Source: Natrinema salinisoli (GTDB taxonomy: Archaea; Halobacteriota; Halobacteria; Halobacteriales; Natrialbaceae). From it: a stretch of DNA of 64,000 nt. The DNA lies in assembly GCF_020405205.1 (NCBI RefSeq), contig NZ_CP084469.1, forward strand, positions 2,914,001 to 2,978,000. The letters run 5' to 3'. The notes under the pieces were generated by a model. That model ran no database searches. It saw nothing but the letters and a program-made list of their open reading frames with translations, and was not told the origin of the DNA. Position 1 is the first letter of the stretch. Each line of letters begins with the position of its first letter. Positions 16,558-25,752 of the stretch are shown one piece after another. The position numbers were made by a program, and so were the translations under genes.

Positions 16558-18396
16558 ATGGGAACGGGAATCGACTACGGCGAGTTCGACGAGGGGCGGT
16601 ACGTAAACTACTGGAACCTCGACCACACGCTCCAGCGGGAACTGCGTCGGGCGTCCGAGACGGAGACGGTCGAGTGGGACGAGCCTCGACTGGCCGAGTT
16701 CGGCGAGCTGATCGGCCACACGGTCGCGGACAACGCCGATTACATCGACGATCACGGACCCGAACTCGAGACGTACGACAGGTATGGCGACGTACAGAAC
16801 GTCGTCCGGTACCCGGCCGAGCAACGCGAGAACGACGAACTGGTCTACGAGGCGGGCATCGTGGCCGACGCGTTCGAGGCCCCGCCCGGCCGCGACGAAC
16901 CGCTGCCGTTCAGCCACTATCTCGCCCGGTTGCATCTGCTGTGTTACGCCGACGCCGGCTTCGGCTGTCCCGTCGCGATGACGGCCGGCGCGGCGCTGGT
17001 CCTCGAGCGGTTCGACGACGGCGAACTCGCGGACTACTACCGGGGGCTCGTCAGCCGGGACTACGACGACCTGATCGAAGGCGCGATGTTCCTCACCGAA
17101 GAACAGGGCGGTAGCGACGTGGGGGCGAACGAAACCACCGCGCGGTACGACGAGACGGCCGACTGCTGGCGGCTCACGGGAGAGAAGTGGTTCTGTTCGA
17201 ATATCGACGCCGAGGGGACGCTCGCGCTCGCCCGGACGGCGGACGCGCCGGCGGGAACCGACGGCCTCTCGATGTTCCTGGTCCCTCACGGCGACCCCGA
17301 CGGGGGAGTCATGACCAAGGGCGACCGGCACGACTTCGACGGAGAACCGCCGGGAGACGCCGTAAACGACCAGCTGTACCGTCGGCTAAAGGACAAGCTC
17401 GGAACCATCTCCGTCCCGACCGGCGAAGTCGAGTTCGAGGAGACGGAGGCGTTCCTCGTCGGACAGGAGGAAGCCGGATTCAAACAGATGACCGAGATGC
17501 TGAACCTCGAGCGGCTGTCGAACGCCGCCGCATCGTGTGGTATCATGGGTCGATCCCTGCTCGAGAGCAAGGTGCAAGCCGCGACCCGGGAGGCGTTCGG
17601 ACGGACGATCGACGAGTTCCCGCTGATGCGCGAGGATCTCGTCGACATGACCGTCGACTACGAGGCCGCGACGGCGTACGTCTACGAGGCGGGTCGGCTC
17701 TTCTCCGAGCGCGAGCGGGCGAGACGGAACGGCGACTCGAGCGACGAACTCGACGACACCTACCGGTTGCTGCGATTGCTGGTCCCGATCGCGAAGCTCC
17801 GCACGGGCCGGATGGCCGTCGACACCGCTTCCTACGCGATGGAGATTCAGGGCGGAAACGGCTACGTCGACGACTTCGTCACCAACCGGCTGCTCCGGGA
17901 CGCGCAGGTGCTCCCGATCTGGGAGGGGACCGAGAACATCCTCTCGCTCGACGCGCTCCGCGCCCTCGAGCGCGAGGACGCCCACGAGCCGTTCGCGCGC
18001 GTCGTCGAGGAGCGACTCGAGGCCGTCGCCCATCCCGCGCTCGCCGACGCGGCCGACACCGTCGCCGACGAGTACGAGGAGTTGACCGGGGCGCTGATCG
18101 CGCTGGCCGGCGAAGATACCGAGTACGCCCAGCTCTCGGCCAAGCGCCTCGCCCACTACGTCTTCGAGGTCTTCACCGCCGCACTGTTGCTCGACGAGGC
18201 CCAGACCGGTCTCGAGAACGGAGACGGACGGATGGCGATGGTCGCGCGACGGTTCGTTTCGACGACGCTCGCGGACCGGGAGGCGCGAGGGATCACCGGC
18301 GGCGACCGGTTCGCCCTCGAGGCGTTCGAGCCGATCGTCCACCACGCCCCGGTCGATCCCGAGACGGTTTCGGAGGCGATCGCGGCCGACGATTGA
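16558..18396 (+). CDS. Acyl-CoA dehydrogenase, long AidB-like form
   Basis: FAD-dependent alpha,beta-dehydrogenation of an acyl-CoA. At 612 residues it is longer than classic acyl-CoA dehydrogenases and resembles AidB-type members. Visible are the flavin/substrate motif MFLTEEQGGSDVGANET with RLTGEKWFCSN, a central domain with MLNLERLSNAAAS, and the C-terminal helix bundle containing MEIQGGNGYVDDF and PIWEGTENILSL, whose Glu is in the position of the catalytic base. The extra C-terminal 100 residues or so are helical. Start ATG 16558; an upstream in-frame ATG at 16513 adds unrelated residues. No beta-oxidation partners adjoin, so the substrate is unknown. Confidence 0.88.
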   Translation: MGTGIDYGEFDEGRYVNYWNLDHTLQRELRRASETETVEWDEPRLAEFGELIGHTVADNADYIDDHGPELETYDRYGDVQNVVRYPAEQRENDELVYEAGIVADAFEAPPGRDEPLPFSHYLARLHLLCYADAGFGCPVAMTAGAALVLERFDDGELADYYRGLVSRDYDDLIEGAMFLTEEQGGSDVGANETTARYDETADCWRLTGEKWFCSNIDAEGTLALARTADAPAGTDGLSMFLVPHGDPDGGVMTKGDRHDFDGEPPGDAVNDQLYRRLKDKLGTISVPTGEVEFEETEAFLVGQEEAGFKQMTEMLNLERLSNAAASCGIMGRSLLESKVQAATREAFGRTIDEFPLMREDLVDMTVDYEAATAYVYEAGRLFSERERARRNGDSSDELDDTYRLLRLLVPIAKLRTGRMAVDTASYAMEIQGGNGYVDDFVTNRLLRDAQVLPIWEGTENILSLDALRALEREDAHEPFARVVEERLEAVAHPALADAADTVADEYEELTGALIALAGEDTEYAQLSAKRLAHYVFEVFTAALLLDEAQTGLENGDGRMAMVARRFVSTTLADREARGITGGDRFALEAFEPIVHHAPVDPETVSEAIAADD

Positions 18397-18446
18397 GAGC
18401 CGAGCCGTCGGTTCGCCGCCGGCGTCCGGCATCGACCGGGACGGGA

Positions 18447-18968
18447 CTACTCGAGCAGTTCGGCGGCCTCGTCGACGTCCATGATCCCCTGCGCGACCGC
18501 GTTCAGCACGCGAACGATCTCCTCGTCCGGTCCGTCCTGGCCGTCGTCGCCGACCTCCTCGAGCGTGACTTTTTCCGATTGACCGGTGAACTCGGGGAAG
18601 TCCGTCCCCTCCGCGAGGGCGGTTTCCTTCTTGACGCGGTAGTTCCCGCCGTCGGTGACGTGGAGGTCGCCGGGGTGGAAGAAGTACCAGTCCTCGCGGT
18701 CGAAGCGGACGCCGATACGGGGTTTCGCGCCGAAGTTTCGCGCGAAGAAGGTCAGCGCCTCGACCTCCTCGCCGGTGAGGTAGATCGGATCGCCCGAACT
18801 CGACTTCGCTTCGATCGCGTAGAACTGCTCGCCGTCGCCGGCGAGCACGTCGGGGAGTTCGCGCTCGGTCGCGGAGCCGCTGGCGGGCGCGCGCATCACC
18901 GCGAAGCCGGCCCCGTCGAGTTCGTTGACGAGTTCCCGCTCGCGGCGGTCGCCCTTCGCCTGAGACAT
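18447..18968 (-). CDS. hjc: Holliday junction resolvase Hjc
   Basis: Archaeal structure-specific endonuclease that resolves four-way DNA junctions in recombination. The N terminus [18 protein letters not shown] contains the conserved Glu, and the nuclease motif continues with ELPDVLAG (Asp) and FYAIEAKSS (E-x-K). At 173 residues it is about 40 longer than archaeal Hjc enzymes such as that of Pyrococcus; the extra C-terminal part is acidic and ends in a helix ([22 protein letters not shown]). The gene lies between the converging acyl-CoA dehydrogenase and the CPBP protease gene on the same strand (70-bp gap). Confidence 0.9.
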   Translation of the reverse strand: MSQAKGDRRERELVNELDGAGFAVMRAPASGSATERELPDVLAGDGEQFYAIEAKSSSGDPIYLTGEEVEALTFFARNFGAKPRIGVRFDREDWYFFHPGDLHVTDGGNYRVKKETALAEGTDFPEFTGQSEKVTLEEVGDDGQDGPDEEIVRVLNAVAQGIMDVDEAAELLE

Positions 18969-19038
18969 ACCTCTCCCTCACTCGCGGCCGCTAATAATAG
19001 GACCGGACGGCGCGGCGGACGTGGTCCGCTGCTGACGC

Positions 19039-19851
19039 TTAGAGCGGAACGGCCATCGCGACGTCGACCAGCAGCGACGACGTGGGGTCGGCGGCTTCGA
19101 GGTCGTACTCGAGGGCGAGGTAGAGGAGCCCGAACTGGAACCCGTTGAACACGGCGTGGGCGGCGATGGGAACGAGGAGGTTGTCGGTCTTCGCGTAGAG
19201 GTAGCCGAAGATGGCCGCGCCGCCGACGACGACGGTGACCGGAACTGCGGTCGCGAGCAGCGACTCCGAGAGGGCGGCGTACACCGGGAAGTGAATCAGG
19301 CCGAAGATGACGCTGGCGATGGCGACGGATTGCAGGCGAGAGAACGCATCGTAGAGTCGTTTCTGGACGATGTTCCGGTAGAGGAATTCCTCGGCGGGTG
19401 CGTTGAAGAGGAACACGATGACGATCATGACGAGTACCATCGTCTGATCGTCACCGATGTAGGTCGAGACCTGGTTCTCGGCGGCCGGCAGCGAGAGTAC
19501 CTGGACGGTCACGCTGACGAGAACGTAAAACGCGAGGCCGCCGAGGATACCGGCGAGGACGTACCCCCACTCCCGTCGCGTCGGCATCCGAAGGTCGACG
19601 TACGCCCAGCCCCGGCCGGTGGCGGCGAGATAGATGGCTCCCGCGAGGGCGAACCCGACGAAGTTCAGGATCAACAGCGTCGCCCGACTGGCGATCGACG
19701 TCTCCGTCGGCGCGGTAAAGAGCGCCGGATCGAGCAACAGCGCCGGCAGCGTCGTAAACTGCGCCGCAAACAGGCCGGATATCGCGAGCCCGGCGGCGAT
19801 GAGCGTCGACCAGAGCGGATCATCGGTCCAGCGGCGTGAAGACGTTGCCAT
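19039..19851 (-). CDS. CPBP-family intramembrane metalloprotease
   Basis: A 271-residue multispanning membrane protein of the CAAX/Abi protease family. The conserved motifs are all visible: EEFLYR (Glu154, Glu155, Arg159), FGLIHFP (His187) and AAHAVFNGFQF (His232, Asn236), which together form the active site in this family. About seven to eight hydrophobic helices surround them. Known members cleave prenylated proteins or act in bacteriocin immunity; the archaeal substrate is unknown. The start MATSSRRW at 19851 was chosen because the upstream frame is Arg-rich shadow. It lies 86 bp downstream of the giant Bat-like gene on the same strand and could be cotranscribed. Confidence 0.82.
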   Translation of the reverse strand: MATSSRRWTDDPLWSTLIAAGLAISGLFAAQFTTLPALLLDPALFTAPTETSIASRATLLILNFVGFALAGAIYLAATGRGWAYVDLRMPTRREWGYVLAGILGGLAFYVLVSVTVQVLSLPAAENQVSTYIGDDQTMVLVMIVIVFLFNAPAEEFLYRNIVQKRLYDAFSRLQSVAIASVIFGLIHFPVYAALSESLLATAVPVTVVVGGAAIFGYLYAKTDNLLVPIAAHAVFNGFQFGLLYLALEYDLEAADPTSSLLVDVAMAVPL

Positions 19852-19937
19852 GTGGACCGGTAGGGTCACCGGGCCCTTGGGCGTTCCTCTCCGCGTCGAG
19901 CCGTCCGGTCTCGCGTGGTCGAAACCGGAACCCGCGC

Positions 19938-22900
19938 TCACTCCGCGGGAACCGGAACCTCGTCCTCGAATAACTGTGCCAACAGCCGCTGCTGACCGAC
20001 CCGCAGGTGCCGATTGACCGTCGGCTGGGTCACGTCGAGCATGTCGGCGATCTCCTCGCCGGTGCTCTCGCGGGGCCACTCGAAGAAGCCGGCGAAGTAC
20101 GCGGTCCGCAGCACCTCGAGTTGCCGGTCGGTGAGGCCGTCGAACAGCGACGTGACGAGTTCGCCTCGCGTCCCCATGGAGCGCTCGACGTGGCGGCGGG
20201 CCTGCAGTTCGACGGTCGTGTACTGGTCACGGAGCATCTCGACGAACTCGCGAACGTCGGTTCCCGTGGGGACGTCCACGGTGACTTCCATGCCGTCCCC
20301 GGCAGCGGTCATCGAGCGCGGGCTGCCACCGTGTCGAACCAGCCGTGAGGCGACGATATCGCCCGTGACGGTCGCCTCGAACCGGCACTCGTCGTCGTCC
20401 GTCTCGCTGATCAGTCGATACGCGGTGACCGAGACGAGGTCGTCGAGGGCCGCCCGGACTTCGTCGGCCGGGACGCCGCTGGTTTCGAAGAACAGCACCA
20501 TCTCGTCGGTGGAGTGAGCCCCGAGACCCTCGTACTCGACGGTGGCCCCCGTCGTCGTCGCGATCCGGGAGAGAGGATCGTCAGAGCCCTCGATCTCGAG
20601 CGTGAGTTCGAGCAGCGTTTCGGCGTGGAGCGCCTCTCGCGTCTTGGCCGCGGTGATGGCGCTCGCGATGCCCTCCCCGAGTTCCGTCAGCACCGTCCGC
20701 TCGAGCTCACCGAACGCGTCCGGCTCGTCCGCGTAGACCGTGAGGACGCCGTACGTGTACTCGGCGTAGGAGATGGGGACGCTTATGACCGACTGGAACC
20801 CGCGGTTCAGGGCCTCTCGCCGCCACTCCTCGTCCTGGAGCCCGTCGACGACGTTCGAAACGACCGTCGGCGTTTCGCTCCGGGCGGTCCGGACGGCCGG
20901 CTCGGTCGCCCCGTCGTGCTCGAGCGGGACGTCGTCCAGATACTCCTGTCCGGGGCCGGCCCAGGCTCGGGGCTCGAGTCGCGTCCCGCTGGCGTCGAGC
21001 GCGCCGATCCACCCGAACGCGATGTCGTCGGCCTCGAGCAGTCGGTCAGTGACGGTGCGTTCGATCTCCTCCCGACCGTCGGCCCCGATGAGCGACTGGT
21101 CGATGCGCCGGATGAGTTCGGTGATCGAGATCTGGCGGTTGAGCCGCCGGTTCCGGTCCTCGAGTTCGGCCTCCCGCTCGCGGAGGCTGGCCTCGCTCTC
21201 GAGGCGGTCGAACGCGGCCTCGGTCGTGGCGACGAGCGTCTCGATGAGCTGGCGGGCTCCGGTGTCGATCGCCTCGCCGCTGGACGCGACCGCGAAGACG
21301 CCGTGATCGCCGACCGGGACGACGACGCCGCGTTCGACGTCCGGACCGAACACCTGCGATTGATCGAACGACGCCGGATCGTCGACGACCGTTCCCGCCT
21401 CGGTCACGTAGGCGTTCCAGAGGGCGGAGTCAGGATCGCCGACGGCGACCGACGGCGGCCCCGCACAGAGCGTCGCGAACTCGTCAGTGTACGCGACCGG
21501 CTCGAGCCGGTTCACCTCGGGGTCGAGTTGATAGACGGCCACGCCCGACGCGTCGAGGATTTCCGCGGCCGTCTCGACGACTAGCTCCGCGACTTCCGCT
21601 TCGGAATCGGTCCCGAGCAAGTCGCGAGCAGCGGTGTGGAGCGATTCGAGTGCGAATTCGTGCTCCTTGCGCGGGGTGATATCGTTGTTGATTCCGACCA
21701 TCCGACTGCCGCCACCCTCCTTGCTCACGACCCGAGCGCGTGCCCCGACCCAGATCCGGGTCCCGTCCTCGTGGCGCAACCTGAACTCCGTCTGGAACAG
21801 CTCGTCGTTCGCGATCGCCCGATCGACCGCCGTCTCGATCCGCGGGAGATCGTCCGGATGGACGTACTCCTCGAACGCGTCGAACGTCCCCTCGAACGAT
21901 CCCGGTTCGAGTCCGACTATTCGCTCGAGCGTCTCGTTCCAGGAAACCGTATCGGTGTCCAGATCCCACTCCCAGACGCCCGTGTTCGTCCCTTCCAGTG
22001 CGAGTTCGAGACGGCGTTTGGTCTCGCGGAGATCCCGCTCGCGGTTCTTTCGTTCCGTCACGTCCCGACTGATCGCGATAAATCGGTTTTCGTTGTCGAT
22101 ATCGATACAGATCTGGTGGACTTCGACGGGGAACGTCGAGCCGTCGCGACGCCGGTACTGCGACTCGAACTTCCGCCGTTCACCGACCGATAGGTCCTCG
22201 AGGAAGGTCACGACATGGTCCGAGTCGAACGCGGAATCGTGTTCCCAGATGTTCGTTCCGACCAGCTCGTGCTTGGCGTAGCCCAACTCGTCGGCGAACC
22301 GCCGATTCGCGTCGACGATCGTCCCAGCGGTATCGAGGACGTTGATCATGTCGGGGGAGTTCTCGAACAGCGCCTCGAGCCGAGAGCTCGTCGTTTCGAG
22401 TCGACGCTCGCGCTCCTTGCGCTCGGTGATATCGCGGACGACGCCCGCGGTTCCGGCGAACTCGCCGTCTCCCATCGGTAACAGCGCGATGTGGTTTTCT
22501 ACGTCGATCAGGTCGTCGTCGGCGGTCTCGAGGGCGATCTCGACCGTTCGGGAGGGGTCGTCGGATCGGAGCAGTTCGCGGATCATCTCCTGGGCGTTCT
22601 CGACGTCCGCCGCCGGGATCACGGTCGCCGCGGGCTCGCCGAGCAGCTCCCCCGGCTCGTATCCGAGGATCCGCGTGACGGCGTCGTTCAGGAAGGTAAA
22701 GCGGCCCGCCTCGTCCAGCGTGTACACCAGTTCGTCGAGCGCCTGAACGATCGTCTCGAAGCGCTCGAGTTCGCGTTCGCGCTCCTTGCGGCCGGTGATG
22801 TCCTGTATCGACCCGCGAATGGCGACGACCTCGTCGCCCTCGGTGACGGGTTCGCCGATAACCCGCACCCACCGCTCGGATCCGTTGCCGGAAAACAGTC

Positions 22901-25214
22901 GCACCTCGAGATCGTAACTCTCGCCGTCCGCGATCGCGGCACGCGTTGCTCGCGCGACTTCGGGGTAGTCTTCGGGGTGGTAGAATTCCAAGGAGTCCGC
23001 CGGACCGACGTCCGCCCCGGGAGGGATATCGAACAGCTGATACAGCCCTTCCGTGACCGCCAACTCGTTCTCGTCGGGGCGAACGTCGAGCTCCCAGCCG
23101 GCGAACCCCGCGATCCGCTGGGCCTGTTCGAGCAGCTCCGTCGTCCGCTCGAGTTCGCGTTCGCGCTCCTTGCGCTCGGTGATGTCCTGAACGGAGCCCT
23201 GAATTTTGACGATTTCCCCGCCCTCGTACACGGGTTCGCCGATCGACCGAACCCAGCGGCGATCGCCGTCCGCCGTGATCAACCGCAACTCGAGGTCGTA
23301 GCTCTCTCCGTTCTCGAGCGCCCCGTCGATTGCGGCCTCGATGCGGGAGCGGTCGTCGGGATGGTAGAACTCGACGCCGCGATCCACATCGATTGGGTCG
23401 TCAATCGGAACGTCATGGATCCGGTACACCTCGTCGCTCCACTCCAGTTCGGGCGGGTCGACGGTCGCGTCGAGTTCCCACCCACCGACGTTCGCCAGCC
23501 GCTGGGCCTGAGAGAGCAGCCGCCTCGTCCGCTCGAGCGTTCGTTCTCGCTCCTTTCGGTCGGAGATGTCGCGGCCGATGCCGGCTTCGACCGGGGTTCC
23601 GTCGGGATCCTCGAGCACCGACGCGATGAACTCGTAGGGGACTCGCTCGCCCGATTTCGTTTCGAGTGCCGCTTCGACGTGCGTATCCCCCGTTTCGAAG
23701 GCTTCCTCGACCGAGTCTCGGATGATCGGCCGATTCGTCTCGTCGAAGAAGTCCAGGGCGTTCATCCCGGCGATCTCGTCGTCCGTATAGCCCGTCACCT
23801 CGGCCAGCGACTCGTTCCAGCGCCGGAGGTCGCCGTCGTCGTCGAGGAGGTAGAAGACGTCGTCCAGCGCGTCCAACACGTCGTTCATGAACATTTCGTA
23901 GCGCTCGAGGTGCTGTTCCTTGGTCGTGCGCTCGCTGACGTCGCGACCGATGCCGGCGATGACCCGGTTTCCAGCCGGATCCTCGAGCGCCGAGGCCGAG
24001 AATTCGTACGGAATCGTCTCGCCCGACTTCGTCTCGATCCTCGATTCGACCCGGGTTCGACCGGTCTCGAGGGCCTCTTCGATCGCGTTCGCGACCATTT
24101 CACAGTTCGATTCGTCGAAGAAGTCCAGCGCGTGCATCTCCGCGATCTTGTCGTCCACGTAGCCCGTTACCTCGGTCAGCGACTCGTTCCAGCGCTGCAA
24201 CTCGCCGTCCTCGTCGAGCAGATAGACGACGTCGTCGACGGCGTCCAGCATGTCGTCGGTGAACTCGCGGGCGCGCTCGAGTCGTTGTTCTCGTTCCCGA
24301 ATCTGGCGAACGTACCGTCGGCGTTCGAACGACTGACTGAGCCACCGGGCCATCAGGTCGATAAACGACTTTTCGGCCGGCGTAAACGGTCGATCTCGAG
24401 GTTCGGAGTTCAGAAAGCACAGCGTCCCGTAGCGGTCGTCCTCGACCGTGATCTTCCCGCCGACGTAGCAACTGATGCCCAGCTGGTCGGCGATCGGATG
24501 ATCCGCTCGCCCCGTCGCCGCGGCGTCGTAGATCCCCAGAATATCGTCCGACCCGATCGTCTCCTGACAGTAGGTCGTCGAGAGGTCCAGCACCGTTCCC
24601 TCCCGGTCACCCTCGCGTCCGACGGCCGTCTCGATCTCGTACCGGTCGGCCGACTCGTCGATCCGAGCGATGAGCCCCGTCTCGACGCCCAGCCGCTCAC
24701 AGCCGAGCTCGAGCAGTCGACGAACCTTCGTCTCACCCTGGCAGTTGGGGTCCGACGTGATCCGATAGAGGTCCTGTCGATAGCGTTCGCTCTCGGCACG
24801 CCGTCGTTCGCGATCACGTACCGCTCCCGCCAGGTCGTCGACGGCCGCCGAAAGCCGTCCGATATCGTCGTCCCGGTCGATCGTAAAGTCGATCGGACGA
24901 TCCGTGTCGACGGGTCCGTCACCGGTCTCCTCGGCGAACGCCGTGGGCCGTTCGTCCTCGATTCGAGAGACGAACTGTCGGAGCTGGTCGGTCAGGCGTT
25001 CGATGTCGCCCCTCGGATCCGATCCGCTTCGTGCGGCGAGACCGACGACGAACACTCCCGGTCCCGGCGCCGGTCCGATTCCCAGCGTTGCGGGCTCCAA
25101 AAGCAGTAGCCCCGCCCCGACGCCGATCACGATACCGATCACGCCGAGAATCCCTCCCAACGGCCGTCGCGACCCGGCCGCGAGTATCCTGGCGTAAACC
25201 GCAGTAACGATCAT
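19938..25214 (-). CDS. Giant multi-PAS/GAF sensor with Bat-type HTH-10 output
   Basis: A 1758-residue one-component regulator. The N terminus has one or two membrane helices (about 17-65), then a HAMP-like/linker region. GAF1 follows (about 145-300). Seven PAS domains start near 317, 445, 568, 691, 818, 948 and 1068, each ended by a 'GxxRDIT/VSERKERE' linker. GAF2 spans about 1195-1340, GAF3 about 1361-1515, a Bat-type sensor domain about 1536-1690, and the HTH-10 DNA-binding domain is about 1695-1758 (LTDRQLEVLRTAYFAGFF, then EIADMLDVTQPTVNRHLR). PAS1/PAS2 are close duplicates (both have ALDFFDE and TKSGE), as are PAS3/PAS4 (GWELD, EFYHPED/DD, GESYDLE). No histidine-kinase core is present. 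Bat family members activate bacterio-opsin and other genes in response to light or redox; the target here is unknown. It diverges from a HalOD1 gene. Confidence 0.88.
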   Translation of the reverse strand: MIVTAVYARILAAGSRRPLGGILGVIGIVIGVGAGLLLLEPATLGIGPAPGPGVFVVGLAARSGSDPRGDIERLTDQLRQFVSRIEDERPTAFAEETGDGPVDTDRPIDFTIDRDDDIGRLSAAVDDLAGAVRDRERRRAESERYRQDLYRITSDPNCQGETKVRRLLELGCERLGVETGLIARIDESADRYEIETAVGREGDREGTVLDLSTTYCQETIGSDDILGIYDAAATGRADHPIADQLGISCYVGGKITVEDDRYGTLCFLNSEPRDRPFTPAEKSFIDLMARWLSQSFERRRYVRQIREREQRLERAREFTDDMLDAVDDVVYLLDEDGELQRWNESLTEVTGYVDDKIAEMHALDFFDESNCEMVANAIEEALETGRTRVESRIETKSGETIPYEFSASALEDPAGNRVIAGIGRDVSERTTKEQHLERYEMFMNDVLDALDDVFYLLDDDGDLRRWNESLAEVTGYTDDEIAGMNALDFFDETNRPIIRDSVEEAFETGDTHVEAALETKSGERVPYEFIASVLEDPDGTPVEAGIGRDISDRKERERTLERTRRLLSQAQRLANVGGWELDATVDPPELEWSDEVYRIHDVPIDDPIDVDRGVEFYHPDDRSRIEAAIDGALENGESYDLELRLITADGDRRWVRSIGEPVYEGGEIVKIQGSVQDITERKERERELERTTELLEQAQRIAGFAGWELDVRPDENELAVTEGLYQLFDIPPGADVGPADSLEFYHPEDYPEVARATRAAIADGESYDLEVRLFSGNGSERWVRVIGEPVTEGDEVVAIRGSIQDITGRKERERELERFETIVQALDELVYTLDEAGRFTFLNDAVTRILGYEPGELLGEPAATVIPAADVENAQEMIRELLRSDDPSRTVEIALETADDDLIDVENHIALLPMGDGEFAGTAGVVRDITERKERERRLETTSSRLEALFENSPDMINVLDTAGTIVDANRRFADELGYAKHELVGTNIWEHDSAFDSDHVVTFLEDLSVGERRKFESQYRRRDGSTFPVEVHQICIDIDNENRFIAISRDVTERKNRERDLRETKRRLELALEGTNTGVWEWDLDTDTVSWNETLERIVGLEPGSFEGTFDAFEEYVHPDDLPRIETAVDRAIANDELFQTEFRLRHEDGTRIWVGARARVVSKEGGGSRMVGINNDITPRKEHEFALESLHTAARDLLGTDSEAEVAELVVETAAEILDASGVAVYQLDPEVNRLEPVAYTDEFATLCAGPPSVAVGDPDSALWNAYVTEAGTVVDDPASFDQSQVFGPDVERGVVVPVGDHGVFAVASSGEAIDTGARQLIETLVATTEAAFDRLESEASLREREAELEDRNRRLNRQISITELIRRIDQSLIGADGREEIERTVTDRLLEADDIAFGWIGALDASGTRLEPRAWAGPGQEYLDDVPLEHDGATEPAVRTARSETPTVVSNVVDGLQDEEWRREALNRGFQSVISVPISYAEYTYGVLTVYADEPDAFGELERTVLTELGEGIASAITAAKTREALHAETLLELTLEIEGSDDPLSRIATTTGATVEYEGLGAHSTDEMVLFFETSGVPADEVRAALDDLVSVTAYRLISETDDDECRFEATVTGDIVASRLVRHGGSPRSMTAAGDGMEVTVDVPTGTDVREFVEMLRDQYTTVELQARRHVERSMGTRGELVTSLFDGLTDRQLEVLRTAYFAGFFEWPRESTGEEIADMLDVTQPTVNRHLRVGQQRLLAQLFEDEVPVPAE

Positions 25215-25491
25215 GGACCTCTTATGCGACGCTTGACAAAGATACGCGCGGTTGGTTCCGCGTTCAACACATAAGTATCAGTAGGAGTCAATTACGACGA
25301 TAACTCCCGAAAGAACGAAACTCGAACCGGAGCCGAACCATAGCACCCGCGGCTTCGGTCGATCAGGTCCCAGAACCCGATCGCAGTCGGGCTGTTTCTC
25401 CGACACACTATACACGTAGCGTCGCCGCCGCGAGGAAATTACGTGTATAACGAGCAAGCGGAAACCCTCCAGTGTCGTCCCTCTATCCAAG
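25215..25491. promoter_or_regulatory. Divergent promoter region, Bat-like gene / HalOD1 gene
   Basis: A 277-bp region between divergent starts. GTGTATAA at 25444-25450 could be the TATA element of the plus-strand gene (about 45 bp before its ATG). acataagtatc near 25268-25278 is a candidate for the minus-strand regulator. The Bat-like protein might regulate both directions; this is inference. Confidence 0.35.
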
Positions 25492-25749
25492 ATGCCTGGG
25501 ACCACACTGGATTACCACAACGACTCGATCAGTCTGCGGGTCGTCGAAGCGCTCGCGGACGCGACCGACACCGATGCACACGAACTCGAGCCGCTGTACA
25601 ACGTCGTCGATCCCGAAGCGCTCGATACCCTCTTCGAGCGCGACTCGAACGTCCCGATTCGCGTCGAGTTCGAGTATGACGATTCGTCGGTCGAAGTTCG
25701 AAGCGACGGTACCGTCACGGTCGACGGAACGGTCCATGACGATCGGTGA
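25492..25749 (+). CDS. HalOD1 (haloarchaeal output domain 1) protein
   Basis: An 85-residue single-domain protein: SLRVVEALADATDTDAHELEPLYN, VVDPEALDTLFERD, RVEFEYDDSSVEVRSDGTVTV. This is the HalOD1 pattern, closely similar to the protein at 12674-12982. The biochemical role is unknown. Its stop is 3 bp before the GTG of the receiver-PAS gene, so the two are very likely one operon, divergent from the giant PAS/GAF regulator. That context supports a signalling role. Confidence 0.78.
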   Translation: MPGTTLDYHNDSISLRVVEALADATDTDAHELEPLYNVVDPEALDTLFERDSNVPIRVEFEYDDSSVEVRSDGTVTVDGTVHDDR

Positions 25750-25752
25750 GCA

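Noticed and set aside
22491-25109. An 872-codon plus-strand frame inside the giant Bat-like gene
   Set aside because: Antisense shadow of the PAS/GAF repeats; no recognisable domain and repetitive only because the real gene has repeated domains.
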